Positions 37,901-50,385 of a stretch of DNA of 64,000 bases are shown here, piece after piece. The DNA lies in the NCBI GenBank assembly GCA_023630585.1, contig CM042540.1, positions 11,345,574 to 11,409,573 on the forward strand. Direction: 5' to 3'. The stretch's first letter is position 1. Each line of letters opens with the position of its first letter. The DNA comes from Cranoglanis bouderius. Its lineage: Eukaryota > Chordata > Actinopteri > Siluriformes > Cranoglanididae. Below the pieces are notes generated by a model, which saw only the letters and a list, made by a program, of their open reading frames with translations, ran no database searches and was not told the DNA's origin. The position numbers and the translations under genes were made by a program.

Positions 37901-38629
37901 AGTGGCCCAGAGATCCAGCACGGCCAACTTTCCAGAGCATCCATCAAAAACTGAGCATGGAAAAGGCCTGGGTTTCCACAACATGGAAGGAAAAAGAGGG
38001 ATAACGTCGACTTGAATGTCAGAGAGCATGCTGGGGAAGCTGCATGTGGTCCAAAACTGATGCAATATGACTGCACAGACTTTTCACACTCATTCACCCT
38101 GATTGCACCTTTGTGCTAAAATGCACTTTTTTACAGCCTGGTGTTTAAATGTGATTTAAAACTGCTGTATAATTATATTTCTCCAAAAAGTATACGTGGT
38201 GATAAAGACTAGTGATGAAACTCAGCCCTATCATGTGGTTCCAGTGCCAGTCTGTGGTCTGGTTTTCCATTCTGAAACCTCACGTGACCTGCAGAGTGTT
38301 AAAAGAAAAGTAATAAAGTGGCATTAAGCTACATCATCATCATTCATCAGTCACTGAGGTGTGCATGCCTTACAGGAGGTTCTTGCAAGCACAATGACAT
38401 CAGACCTCCTACCTGAACCTGAGTCTCAGCTTTATTATTCTGCCTGCCAGCTGCAGGCTATATTAGAAATGATTCAGTATAATTTACCAGACTTTAGGGT
38501 GGAGTATGACTGCGGGATGACTCTAGATAAATAGGTCTCATTACCAAAACTTCCCAGCAAGTCTCTTCCCAAAAACAGTTTACCACACCATTCAGTACCC
38601 ACTCTTGCTTCAATGGATAATCTCACCAA
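33161..38629. other. Non-coding DNA, no gene recognised
   Basis: No exon is recognised. It includes a GA microsatellite (34833-34915), a TTTTG run near 34278, a retroelement-like patch near 35870-36110 and a moderately GC-richer, complex patch at 37530-38060 that is not matched elsewhere in the window. Confidence 0.4.
34833..34915. repeat. (GA)n microsatellite, slightly interrupted
   Basis: About 40 GA units with a few GACA interruptions near the right end. Confidence 0.97.
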
Positions 38630-38975
38630 AGACCAGAGAACTGCTGCTGTAATCATAAAAACTCTTATTCACAATATATTCATACTCAACATCATTTCAA
38701 AACACTCGCAGTGTTTATAGTATACAGCTGTATAAGAGTAACGATTTAAAATCCCACTATCCAGAGATACCCATGTTCCCTTTGAGTCTGTTTCTTCTCA
38801 AGGTTTCATCCTCATGTCATCTCAGAGAGTTTTTGCTTGCCACTATCACCTCTGGGTTGTTCATTAGGGATCTAAATCTACATCTGGATTTCTGTAAAGC
38901 TGTTTTGTGACAATGTCTATTGTTAAAATCAGTATACAAATACAACTGAATTGAATTGAATTGCCAAAACCACCC
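38630..38975 (+). repeat. Interspersed repeat family B, copy 2
   Basis: Same order as 23795-24170: CAGAGAACTGCTGCTGTAATCAT, then TTCTCAAGGTTTCATCCTCATG. It continues to AAAGCTGTTTTGTGACAATG and an ATTGAATTGAATTG tail, a common ending of fish non-LTR-derived repeats. Confidence 0.7.
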
Positions 38976-39199
38976 AACTGGCCTTACGTCATTGGTGACA
39001 TCAACCATGAGGCTTAAGACCTACATGAGTCACAGGACACATTCAGTGGTTAAGGTTCTGTGCCAGTGAGCAAAGGTTTAAATCCCAGGACCAAAAGAAA
39101 TACACAAAAAAAGCAGCTGCAGTGTCAAAGATGGAAATGCCTGACCAACACATAAGCTACTGACCGCTGAAAAACAAACCAAATACTTTCAATGATATA

Positions 39200-39567
39200 C
39201 AGTGCCCTCCACTAATAGAGAGCAGAGTTCCACCCCTGTGAAACAGGAAGTTATGGTTGAACAATTTCCTGTTCCCACTCACCCAGGTCTACATAAAAAA
39301 TTTAAAATATCAATGGAAATATACTTCAAATGTATTTTTCTCATATGAATTCACAGGGGTGTCAATAATTGTTTCACACCTATATTTAACAAAGATTTTT
39401 TTTTTGATAAACCTGTGTTGTGTTTGCAGTGGTTTGATATCCATGAGAGCAGAGTATTTTTGTGAATTTTTTAAACAAAATATCAAAAGGGTAAACAATA
39501 AAGACATTTTTTCACAGCCTTCTTTGCTCATATTTACCAAGGGTGCCAATATTAGTGGAGGGCACTG
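39200..39567. mobile_element. MITE family C (Tc1/mariner-type), complete
   Basis: The ends CAGTGCCCTCCACTAATA and its inverse TATTAGTGGAGGGCACTG form an 18 bp perfect terminal inverted repeat. TA dinucleotides flank both sides (39198-39199 and 39568-39569), the target duplication of Tc1/mariner elements. The 368 bp interior is non-coding. Confidence 0.92.
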
Positions 39568-40423
39568 TATAAATAAATCTTCTACCTGCATATAGAAGCT
39601 TAGTAACTGCTCACACTTAATACTGTCCAGTACAGTCTTAATCCAGTACAGAACATATAATATAAACTGATAGTAAATGAAGTAGTGCTGTGCTTATGTA
39701 CATAGGTCAAGTCAGGACAGAGGAAAGAACTGCGGTTACATGTTTTATAAATAACTGTTCACAGTGCCACAATTTCAGAAATTAAATCAGCACCACAACC
39801 ACAGCTTCATAGTTTCTAATATTGCAACTCAATTTCTTGTCCCGTGTCTTCAGCCATCGCCTCTCCTTTGTCCACAGATGGATCTACATATCCTTATATT
39901 TCCCCCACCACCACAGTCTGTCTCACAGTTCAAGATTCAAAGCAATTTAAGCCCCAGCCACAATGTTTTACTTGGTTTCCTAAGAAACCATTTTTAGATC
40001 TGGGATCTCGGCCATAGATGGAGGAAAGAAAAAAAAATGTCTGGATTCGGAAAAGAGGATTGATACACAAGCCGCAAAGTGGGGGAAGCAGTTTCAGCAA
40101 AACTCCATCCACTCCGCATATGCAGTTCTTCAGGAGTCAGCAGTTTGTACTGCAATAACGCTTCTGTGAACTTGCCAAGGCACTAAAACATCAGTAGATA
40201 AAATTACAACATTTTCATTGCTTTGTTATTACTGGTTTGGGATTATTGCTGTTTATTGAAATAGACCAGTACAACAAGCTGCACAAACCTCTCACAGTTC
40301 TTGGGGTTTAAATGAAACCACAAAAGCTGCTACATTTTTTTCATGGCTCCATATGTGGTGGGCTGTGAAAATGTTTGGTGAAATTTTGACCTTCTTTTTT
40401 TTTTTAGGAAATTCAAAAAACTA
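39568..40423. other. Non-coding DNA, no gene recognised
   Basis: No exon or repeat recognised. Confidence 0.4.
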
Positions 40424-40745
40424 CAGGGCAGCACAGTGATATAACAGGTAGCGTTGATGCCTCACATCTCCAGGATCCAGTGTTTGATCCTGAGCTCAGG
40501 TTACTGTCTTTGTGGACTTTTGTGTGTTTTCTGTGTGTCAACATGTCTGCATTTCTTTCTGCATAAAACATGCTGGTAGGTGGAAGGAGTGTATGAATGT
40601 GTGTGTGCATGGTGTCCTGAGATGGACTTGCCCATCTCTGCCTGGGAATACTCAGGGTGTAGTCCCTCCATGCACCCAGTGTTCTCAGGAGTGGCTCTGG
40701 ATCCACCAGGATAAAGTGCTTACTGAATATAAATAAATAAAGATG
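40424..40745 (+). repeat. SINE-like element, diverged
   Basis: The head CTACAGGGCAGCACAGTGATATAACAGG is followed by GATCCAGTGTTTGATCC, in the place of the pol III B box. The body is of the L2-tailed SINE type, and the end AGTGCTTACTGAATATAAATAAATAA is A/T-rich. Much diverged from the copies at 59281 and 62770. Confidence 0.7.
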
Positions 40746-43700
40746 AATGAAAATGCCAGATTATCCTGGATTTAGGTTTGCTTTAGGTTTTTTCTCAACA
40801 TTTCTTAACCAAAATTATGAAATTTTGCAAAGTATACTAAAAGAAATGTAAAAGGATAAAAGTGTATAAATTATCCAGGATTTTCTCAAATGTTTTGCAG
40901 CACAAAGATCCTTGTTAAATAGTACAGCAAGTATTGCACTGAAAACTCTTTCTACCAGTTAAGATGGTTTTAACTTTACAATGCATTTGGGAAACTGATC
41001 CCCAAGCATTCAAATTTCGCTTCAATGGAGAGGCTTAAAATTTAAGGATCATGATTATTGATCATGAATGTAAGAGAAGAAGCGAACAATAACCAACCAA
41101 TATCTGTTTAAGTGACAGATGATGTAGAAATATTAGAGATTGTTAGTCTATTGAATCAATTAAGGCATGGATAAGGTAAAAGGTTGAATATAGTTACTAA
41201 ACAAAAAAGTCTTTAAAAAGTCAATATTTTTGGTGATTTTCTGTAGAATCCATTTAAAGATTTTCCAGTCACACATATCAAAATCTTATTCTGGGATCTG
41301 ATCTAATTCCGCCTTTTTATTTATTACGAGCTAAAGGACAAACACTGTTCAGAGATTTGAGAAGGATTGATAAACGTGAAATATAACTAATCTCTAGCCT
41401 ACTTCTGTCCACACATTTAAACTGATAAGGCAACAGAGATACTGCAAGCTGCTTCCTCACAAAGATCATTCTCATTATATTACCACAGATTATGACCTCA
41501 CTCACCACAAATCTGCCTGAGAGGCAAAATAAACAGGAGGGAGAACACAAACTCCACTGTTCTCACATTTATCTTTTAACAGCCGAAGATGGCCAACACC
41601 CACGCATTGTTTCAGATGTTTCAGGAGCTAGGAGTCTGTTATACACCGGATTTGTACGATTTATTATTATTCCACCAATTCAAGCTGAACAATGACTCCA
41701 GATTGTTCAGAAAGTATACAAACATTAAACATACTGTATATGATCCCAGTTGCCATATACAGTAAACATAGACATTTTATTTATGTTAAATGTTAATAAA
41801 TGTTAAAAGGATATAGTAGGAGATAAAAGGAGAATTAATTCATAATTATACAGTTACACATAAACACATACAGTATATCGTACATAAGTTTTAATTAGCA
41901 ATTGAAGGTTTCTGTTGGTTGTTTGACTAACAGGTCCATCCCATCCCCTATTAACATTTATGTAAGATGACTAGATCTACTGAAAGACCACAAATTTGGA
42001 ATCATAACTAAGTCAGAAATTCAGATATACAGTATATAATGGAGAACATACAAGAGGAGATACTGTATATAAATGTCAGGGAACTGTGTGTTTTTTATGT
42101 AGATAACATTACAGTTATTGACACATAAAGCTAATTTCCTGGTAAACCGACATAAAACACATGAACTCTAGCCTTAGTGTGAAGTCTTTTCGTTTGTTTG
42201 CAAGCGAGTAAGTTCTGATCTGTGTTTGTTGGAAAGCGATTTTGTGTATGATATTCACTTGCTTTATCCTGACCCTGTCCTTTCACTGCCCTTGGGTTTT
42301 TTGATTCCTTTTTTTTTGAGGTTGTAGTTATTTTTGACCCTGCCTTGCCCTTGAGCATGATATTGATTCTGTTTTGGATTTGTCTGCTTTCTAGGTGCCT
42401 TTTGATAACAAGTTGGACCTTTTTTTTTTTTTTTGGATTGGGATTTTGTTAATAAATAACCTCTGCTGGATAACCGCTTATTCAGCCTCTGTGAGTCCTG
42501 TGTTAAACACATGGAAATGGAGTTAATTGATACTTCGGTTTATGTGCAAAATCAGTCAACTTTTAGACTGTGATTCATAGAGCTCAAAAATGTAATCAAG
42601 TAATCCATTAAAACTAACTGCATAACCAAATTACACCTCCTGGATTTCCGTAACCAGATTACGCTTAGTCCGTTACTACCCAACGCTGCAAACACAGAAT
42701 AACAATAGTGTAAGGACAGACTTTTTAAAATGCACGTGTGGTCACGAGAGGTGAGTCAAAGTTAAAAGTTATTTCCAAGATATACAAAATGTCACATTAG
42801 TGTTTTCAGTATGAAGTAAGAAGGGAAACTCTGGTCTTCACTTGTTGCTTCCTTGCATTCAGAGCAGAGCTGAGAGAAAAACATTCACTGTACACCATTT
42901 ATATGAAACCGCATTTCTTCTACCACAAAACACTGTTGTAATGCCCCTGACCTCCTGTTTCTCTCATTTGAGGTAAGCCACTTGACATTTTCCCATACAC
43001 AGAAATTCAAATCATTGTCAGATCACAATGAAGAGGTGGAAGAGTTTATGCCCAGCCCACAGAGAATAATTTCAGCAGTGGAATCCTTATTGTTCATCTC
43101 AATGTGATACTCTACTCTGCCTACGAACTAAACAATGAAACTTTACCGCCTACACGGAGCCACTCAACAGCGCCTACATCCATCCCAGTCACTGTGTTTC
43201 TGAGAGTGAAGGTTCTTCTGTACTGCAGATTCCCTATAAACCTTCATATGCTCTTCTGAGAGAGCTTCAACTTCAACAATCCAGAAACTCCCTCTGAGTC
43301 TGAGATCTTTTTTTTTTCGCCTTGTGATCACCTTCTGGGGTAAATCCTTGCTCTTTGTATTACATTTTACTTATTACACTAATATGTTTTGTTATTATGC
43401 TAGCTTTGTAATACTAATTCCTTATTCTTTTTATTTTTCCTCACAACTTTCTGTGACTAATCCAGTCTGAACCCCTTAACATACAGACTCCACTCAAACA
43501 TTACAGATCATTTCATTAAGATTTGTGCTCTCCAGTTTTTTCTTAATTGTTTGTTTCTTTGTTTATTTGCGTTTTAATAAATCATATATTTAAGATTCAG
43601 GTCTGTACATTTCCCATTGAAATACATACAAGGAGAAATTTTATTTAATAACTGCTGGTGATGTCACTATATAGTTTTCATGAATCTATATAGTCTTTCT

Positions 43701-44162
43701 TTCTTATCCTGTTATCTTTTTTTTATTATTTACTTCATCTTTCCATCCGTTATTTTTTCATTGTTTTCATCCTTTATTTGTTTCATCCATCTGTTCTTTT
43801 TATTGATTTTTTAAAATTCATTTGTCTGCCAATCCCCATTAGGAAATATAATTTGTTTTTTTTAGTATGGATAGACAGTGACAGGCTAGCCTTACAAGCC
43901 TTTTAAAATTCTCTAGAAATTGTGATAAAGTTTGCCAATAAATGCAGCCTGGAGCTGCCTACATTTACAGAAACAGGCATACAGTATAGTGAATCTATTT
44001 CCACCATTACAACTTACTTAACTGATTAAAGGTTTTACTAGTGGAACAGATTAGCATTTTATGTATGTTTTTGGGCAAATACAAAACACTGTATTTGAAT
44101 TTTTACTTTTATTGTATTTGAATTAGAATTTATAACACTCTCTGTCCTTGAAAAAAAAAGGT

Positions 44163-44165
<3 letters not shown>
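40746..44165. other. Non-coding DNA, no gene recognised
   Basis: AT-rich. A patch at about 42150-42520 reads like the untranslated part of a retroelement on the + strand (GACCCTGCCTTGCCCTTGAG, then AACCGCTTATTCAGCC). No ORF with family resemblance. Confidence 0.4.

Positions 44166-44245
<80 letters not shown>
44166..44245. repeat. (CA)n microsatellite
   Basis: About 40 CA units. Confidence 0.98.
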
Positions 44246-44246
<1 letters not shown>

Positions 44247-44744
44247 ACTCTCAATGACTTTAGGGGCTATGGCCAGAAGCTCTCGGCAGTGGACCACTCC
44301 TACACACCATCAATCTTCCTCCAACATCAGAAGATGCTTCTGTGAGCACAGGCCAATTTATAGCACCAACACCATTTTATATGTCCGTCTCCTGAACCTG
44401 CAGCCCTGAGAAAGCACTGATGACAGTGTTCATGTCCATATGCTGCACAGATTTCCGAAAGAAGAAGAGGCCTCTTCAAAAAAAAAAAAAAAACAACAAC
44501 AAAAAAAAAAAAAAAACAGGGAAAACATTTACCACACTTCCTCCTCAAAACCCACCACATGGGCCTCTTTCAGAGAAAAGCAGGAGCTGGACATAAAGGC
44601 TAAAGGGCTAAAAGGGGTAGAGGGTATACAAAATATTCATTATAACATGTAATGGTCATCCAAAAAATGTTTTTTCAGATAATGCTGGGATAAAAAGTGA
44701 AAAAGAGTGCAAGAAAAGAGAACATAACTTTGAGTAGCTGTAAC

Positions 44745-44845
44745 CAGTATCGGGATGTATTTGATGATAGAGACTCAAAGCATTCTGTAAGTCGCTCTGG
44801 ATAAGGGTGTCTGCCAAATGCCATAAATGTAAATGTAAATGTAAT
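44745..44845 (+). repeat. SINE 3' tail fragment
   Basis: Contains TGTAAGTCGCTCTGGATAAG, then GGTGTCTGCCAAATGCC and AAATGTAAATGTAAATG. This is the well-known 3' end of a widespread fish SINE. Confidence 0.8.
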
Positions 44846-45669
44846 GAGTAGCTAGTAATATTGAGTAGCTAGTCATTAGCCTGTTTGCTTATAATCTAAT
44901 TAGCAGTTCTCACAGAGAGCACAAGGATGCTAAACTAACCAGACCTTAAAGATATTAGACTAACTTTGGATATCTTGACCAATTTGTCTATTCAATTAAA
45001 GTAAAACTAAAATAGAAGTGTGAATTTAAGGCTTTGCATTACAGGCTAAGTCTGATCTTAAACAGGAACAGAAGGTAACGGGGAATGCATCACTGCTGCC
45101 AGCTACACATCTGCGCTACATAGCTGGCTAACGCAAAGACGAATCTTCCAGTAAATTTTAGTTTGCTCAGGTGCAGACTACAGCAAACTCCCTTATCCAG
45201 GTTTCCCACAATCCTTTTTAAAATGCTGAAGTCATTTTAAATCGCAAGGCAATTATTATGTGTATTTTCCATCACTAGTCCTAAATGAGTCTACCTTCAC
45301 ACCACAGATTATAATGTCATTTAGAGTCTGTCTCTTGTGGTGTACAGGACACTTGGAGGGAGAAGTTTGTTCCTAATGGAAACATGTAGCTGTTTATTCT
45401 CTATCCTCCTACAGTAAAGCTGAGAGAAAAGTGGCTGACTTTAACCCTGAGATTTGCTTAAAAAAATATATAAAAAATTTAAGGCTGTCAGTGACAGGAT
45501 GCATGGCGCTCATAGGGACCAGCTGTGTCCACCATTTTAACAAAACTATTTTAGTTCTTGAAGAAAATTAAACATAATCCTCAAATTTTCATAATTACTT
45601 TAAAAGATGGAAAGAATAACAGTCAATTCTGCTGCTTTTGTGAAAAGATAATAAGTTGTACAACTTTCA

Positions 45670-45820
45670 TTCATTTTCACAGAAGTTGTTCTGGCACTAC
45701 CAGACTGGTGTCCCATCCAGGGTGTATTCCCACCTTGGGTCCAGCATTCCCAGGATACTGGAATACACCACAATCCTGGTCATGATAAAACAGTTACTGG
45801 AGATGAATAAATGAATAAAA
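45670..45820 (+). repeat. SINE 3' fragment (L2-tailed type)
   Basis: Shows ACTGGTGTCCCATCCAGGGTG, then CCCAGGATACTGG, and ends GAGATGAATAAATGAATAAA. 5' truncated. Confidence 0.65.
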
Positions 45821-45899
45821 AAAATATTCTTCTTTTAATTCAAACATATTGTGTCAGTGATTTTTTTTAACTACAATTTATCTGTCCACAGATGAGTGA

Positions 45900-46077
45900 C
45901 CAAATAAAGGTAAAGCCGGTGACTGTTAGGTTGTGGAAGGCATTTAGCTGACATGGATAGGCTCCACCCATCCTCTTAGAGGGTGGGGTCACTGCAAATC
46001 ATTACATAGTTACTATGACCGATCACCTTTATCCTAAGATGCCAGCTAAATGCATAAATACATACTTTTTTTAAGCA
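45900..46077. repeat. SINE-like fragment, diverged
   Basis: Has a CCGGTGACTGTTAGGTTGTGG piece and ends with ATCCTAAGATGCCAGCTAAATGC, a diverged form of the tail seen at 44745. Confidence 0.45.
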
Positions 46078-46079
46078 TA

Positions 46080-46483
46080 CAGTGGGTATAAAAAATAATC
46101 ACATTGATTGTTTGCTTCAGTTGCACTACATAATGCTCCAGGAAAGCTCTTTTCATGCTGAGCTAATCAAAATGACCACAGCTGATCACAGTTGAAAGTC
46201 AAATGGCTTTGTGTGCCATTGAGAAGGTGATTAGCTACACCTGATTGAGTTTACAAGTCATTTTTAGGAGGGGGTGATCCTTTTTCCAACTCAGTGATTC
46301 TGTTTTTTATTTTATTTTATTTTTTTATGACATGTTGGTGTTATATCTTTCATTTGGATGTTATAAGTTGCACTGAGTAAATACAGCTGGATAAAACAAA
46401 AACAGTGTCTGTTTTCATTTCAGGCTGAAAAGCAACAAAATGTGATTATTCTAAAGGGGGGTGATTCTTTTATATACCCACGG
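46080..46483. mobile_element. MITE family D (Tc1/mariner-type), complete
   Basis: Left end CAGTGGGTATAAAA and right end TTTTATATACCCACGG are near-perfect inverted repeats. TA target duplications lie at 46078-46079 and 46484-46485. The 404 bp interior is non-coding. Confidence 0.88.
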
Positions 46484-47073
46484 TACATACAGGAAGTAGA
46501 AAAGGTTCACTCCTGTCTGCCAGGACTCTTCTCCATGCTTATCAATCATTTGGCCAATGCATCAGTCCATTAGTCTCACAGAAGCCCTCCTCTCCTGACT
46601 TCCAGGTGAAGGTTAGGTCATTACATTGGGGAGTTGACCCTCATAAAGCTGACAGGATCTGAGAATTGCATGCTGTAAGTAGACACAGATTCCCAGAGGC
46701 TCCCAAATGGTGTATAATGTATGAAAGGGGGTTTTAAGGCCTAAGTAAAGACAACCAAAGAAATAACTGTGCAGTATAACCTGTATAATATCAAACCAAG
46801 ACGTGATATTAAGTGAGTAGTAGCCCATTATACAAACGTAATGCTGTTCTGACCAGCCATTTTGTGAGACTTGAACTATTTCAAGGTCTAAGCACTTCTT
46901 TCACATTACATCACAGTATTTAACAGCACAGATCTAATCTATACATGACTGAATCACTGTAGCAGTCAACCTGAAAGACAAACTGATTCTGAGCCACAGC
47001 AATACACAGTATGTGTAGGACTGTTTTTTAATCCCACTCCAGCCCGCTCCCGAAAGGTTAGGATGTTTAAGAT
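46484..47073. other. Non-coding DNA, no gene recognised
   Basis: No exon or repeat recognised. Confidence 0.4.
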
Positions 47074-47124
47074 GTGGAATATTGTACTGATGTAGCATTT
47101 CAATTTCCCTATACCGAAACTAAG

Positions 47125-47450
47125 GGGTTAAGCTCAAACCTGTTCCAGCATGACAATGCCCCTTTGCACAAAGCAAGCTACATGAAGACATGGTTTGTCA
47201 AGGTTGGTGTGGAGGAACTCGAGTGTCCTGCACAGAGCCCTGACCTCAACCCCACTGAACACCTTTGGGATGAACTGGAATGCTGACTACCCACCAGGCC
47301 TCCTCACCCAACATCAGTGCCTGACCTCACTAATGCTCTTGTGACTGAATGGGCACAAATATCCACAGCCACACTCCAAAATATAGAGGAAAGCCTTCCC
47401 AAAAATGTGAAGGTTATTATAATAATCTTCACAAAGAGCGACTAAATCTG
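47125..47450 (+). pseudogene. Tc1-like transposase C-terminal fragment
   Basis: Encodes FQHDNAPLHKASYMKTWF, then CPAQSPDLNPTEHLWDELE, the second and third catalytic acidic regions of a Tc1-family DDE transposase. A TGA follows at 47284-47286, and the frame can be followed further to SLPKNVK near 47400. The N-terminal two thirds are absent and no terminal repeat is seen, so it is a dead fragment. Confidence 0.88.
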
Positions 47451-48883
47451 GAATGGGATTTTCATAAAGCACATATTGGCATGATGGTCAGGTGTCCATC
47501 AGGTATACATGTTAGGTATATAGTGTATTTTATCATGTATCCACTATTTTCTAAATCTCAAAAATTTTAATCCAAAATAGTTCCCAAAATCTAAGCCAAT
47601 TAGTAATTTATTGTAAAGTGACCATGATCAGGATGAAGCACCAAAGATGAACACGGTAAATGGGTGACCACCTCAGTAAATATCTGACCACCCACGACAG
47701 TAAAAACCTTCCATACCCATGACTCCCTCTGGATCCCAGACCCAGTTCTAAACCAGCTTCTATTTAACAGACCTGATTGAAGTCTGCTAAATTCTGAACC
47801 CCATAGTCCTGTGTATCAGCTCCAGTGCAGCAGCCAGTCTGCAGAAAAATGGCTTTGGAAAATGGCACTTGCTAAAGAAGAGGAAGTGTCTGTGTACAAA
47901 TTTTATTTCCATTTGGCCTTATAGAGGTTTTAGGGCCAGTAAATGTCTGCGTGGTAGTGTGTAAAATGTGAAAAAGAATGAACAGTACAAGTTTTCAGAA
48001 AAAAAAAAAAAAAAACATTCAAATTTGATAATGACATTTGAATGTGTTATACTCGCATCATCCATTAATTTACACAGAGACATGGATGTTTTAAGGCTTT
48101 AAGGAATTTGCAAGCTGGAAGTGTAACTATAAGAAGTAAATGCTTCATTCATTCCAGTATTTTCCATCATTTCTTTTCAGGAATTAAATGGCTCATCCTT
48201 CCAAATATTTTCTGTAATTCATTTGCATTAATTAACGGCTATGATTTAGCATGAATGTCTCTATGGTTACTTGTGGATAAGTCTTCACACAGACACGTCT
48301 CTCTTTATATTTACACATTTTAACTTGCACATGTTGACGAAATGATTTTAAATCAGGCACTAAAGGGTGCAAAAACATACCTACAGCACTATTTAAGTAT
48401 TATTTAGACAGTACCTGGACTCAGGCCTCAGCGTCTGCTAACGATTAGTCAGTTACACTCACCTGCCCAAACAGACAGTACTCTACACTGTAATTATACA
48501 CGCTTTAACACGCTCTCACACGTCAACAGGTCTACAGAGGCTGAGGAGAGATGCTTAAACACAGCAACACAGGCATTTACTGCACCTACAGTCAACATAG
48601 AGGAGACAGTGATCCTAAATCAGGTTCCACTGTGTAAATTTGCCCAGGACTGAACTGGAGGACATGAGGACAATATAAATATGGCACCATCTACTGGATG
48701 AAATGTGAAAGTAAATACTGACCTGTATAAACCTGCGACCTGCTTTCAAAAGTCGATCACGTCTCATTTCTAAAAAAAAAATGCTCCTTCAAAGGTTTCT
48801 TTCATTACAACTGCTATGAAACATAGAAGATTTTTTTTTTATAACAGATGAAGACACTACAAAACGATTAAACAATATATATT
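47451..48883. other. Non-coding DNA downstream of dusp12
   Basis: No exon is recognised. A 17-base A run lies near 48000. Confidence 0.4.
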
Positions 48884-48889
48884 TTTATT
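48884..48889 (-). promoter_or_regulatory. Likely polyadenylation signal of dusp12
   Basis: AATAAA on the minus strand, 24 bases after the stop codon. This would give a very short 3'UTR; a more distal site is possible. Confidence 0.45.
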
Positions 48890-48913
48890 TGTGTTTTTAA
48901 CTGTTTGCTGGTG

Positions 48914-49063
48914 TCATTTAAGTGCTGCTATGTTGATGTGTTTGATTTCGTCCACTCTGTTCTTGTGCATTTGGAAGGCGGGCGTCACCCAGCGGCCACA
49001 CGAACACTGCTCTCCATACCAGTTAAATGAACCGAGCTTAGAGCTGCACTTAGGACACAGGAG
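48914..49063 (-). CDS. dusp12: dusp12 coding exon 6 (zinc domain, stop)
   Basis: Acceptor ATCTTGCAG; encodes LLCPKCSSKLGSFNWYGEQC, then SCGRWVTPAFQMHKNRVDE and a terminal NIAALK before TGA (48916-48914). Confidence 0.95.
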   Translation of the reverse strand, partial: LLCPKCSSKLGSFNWYGEQCSCGRWVTPAFQMHKNRVDEIKHINIAALK

Positions 49064-49597
49064 CTGCAAGATAGCATTCATCATACGCTTTACTACATGA
49101 CAAGTTTTATAAAGCCACAAGGCATACAGCAGGACATAAGCAGGACATAATCACACATTCATGACATGGTTATGTCATCCTTCTAATGCAGTGTTCAAAA
49201 GAAGTGTTACTGAATGCTAATGCTAATAATAATAATAATCCATCCATCCATTCCTCTATCCATTCCTCCATCCATCCATTTTCTGTACTGCTTATCCTAC
49301 ACAGGGTCACAGGTAGCCTGGAGATTATCCCAGGGAACTTGGGGAACAAGGCGGGGGAGACCCTGGATGGGATGCCAACACATCGCATGGCACAATCGCA
49401 CACACATTCACACACTACGGACAATTTGGAAATGCCAATCAGCCTACAACGCATGTTTTTGGACTGGGGGAGGAAACCGGAGTACCCAGAGGAAACCCCA
49501 AAGCATGCGGAGAACATGCAAACTCCAACTACACAGGGTGGAGGCAAGAACCCAACCCTGAAGGTTGCGTGCTAACCACTAAGCCACTGTGCCCCCC

Positions 49598-49650
<53 letters not shown>

Positions 49651-50304
49651 CCATGAAATTAATCGTCATAGCAATCATTTATTTTATTTGAATTAATTAA
49701 ATAGGCAAAATTATTTTATTTATTGATTGATTGATTGATTTAAACCTTATCTATTTACCTACTCTATTCCATAAGTAGGTTATAAAGCATTTCTTTTATT
49801 TATTAAATTTATTGTTATATTTTCTTATGCTATGCTAATTTAGGAAATGTAATTATTTTTAAATGAAATAAAATTAGCAGCATTAGTATGTATTGACAGT
49901 AGTAGTGTTTACTTTGTAGTATCAATAATTATAAACTCAGAGTTGCCAGTTAAACCAGTCTAGTAAGTATTGAACAAACTGGCATGACATAAACTTATAG
50001 GACACCTCATGACAGTGTATGACATTTGCCATGATGTGACTGTCGCCATTCTGATGCAGTGTTTTACCTAATAATAATCTGTGAGTGATTGTAAGTAGCA
50101 TTTTACCTGTCCATCCATGACCCCGAGCAGCGCCTCCTCCATCCACTGCACTGGCTCTATGAAGTACGACGTGCACTGGCTCTGATCTCCCACAGCTCGT
50201 CCTCCACTCGGCCTCTTATGGGAGAAAGCAGACGCTCCACTGCCTACACAGTGACTGAGAATGCTGGAGTGGCGGAACAGTGTGCGTCTGGAAAGGAAAT
50301 CATG

Positions 50305-50385
<81 letters not shown>

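Noticed and set aside
44148..44345. CRISPR-like or tandem array at the CA tract
   Set aside because: It is a dinucleotide microsatellite with no spacers; the genome is eukaryotic.
49170..49575. Open frames of over 110 codons on both strands
   Set aside because: They lie inside a SINE and translate its body; the same shadows appear at the copies at 59281 and 62861.
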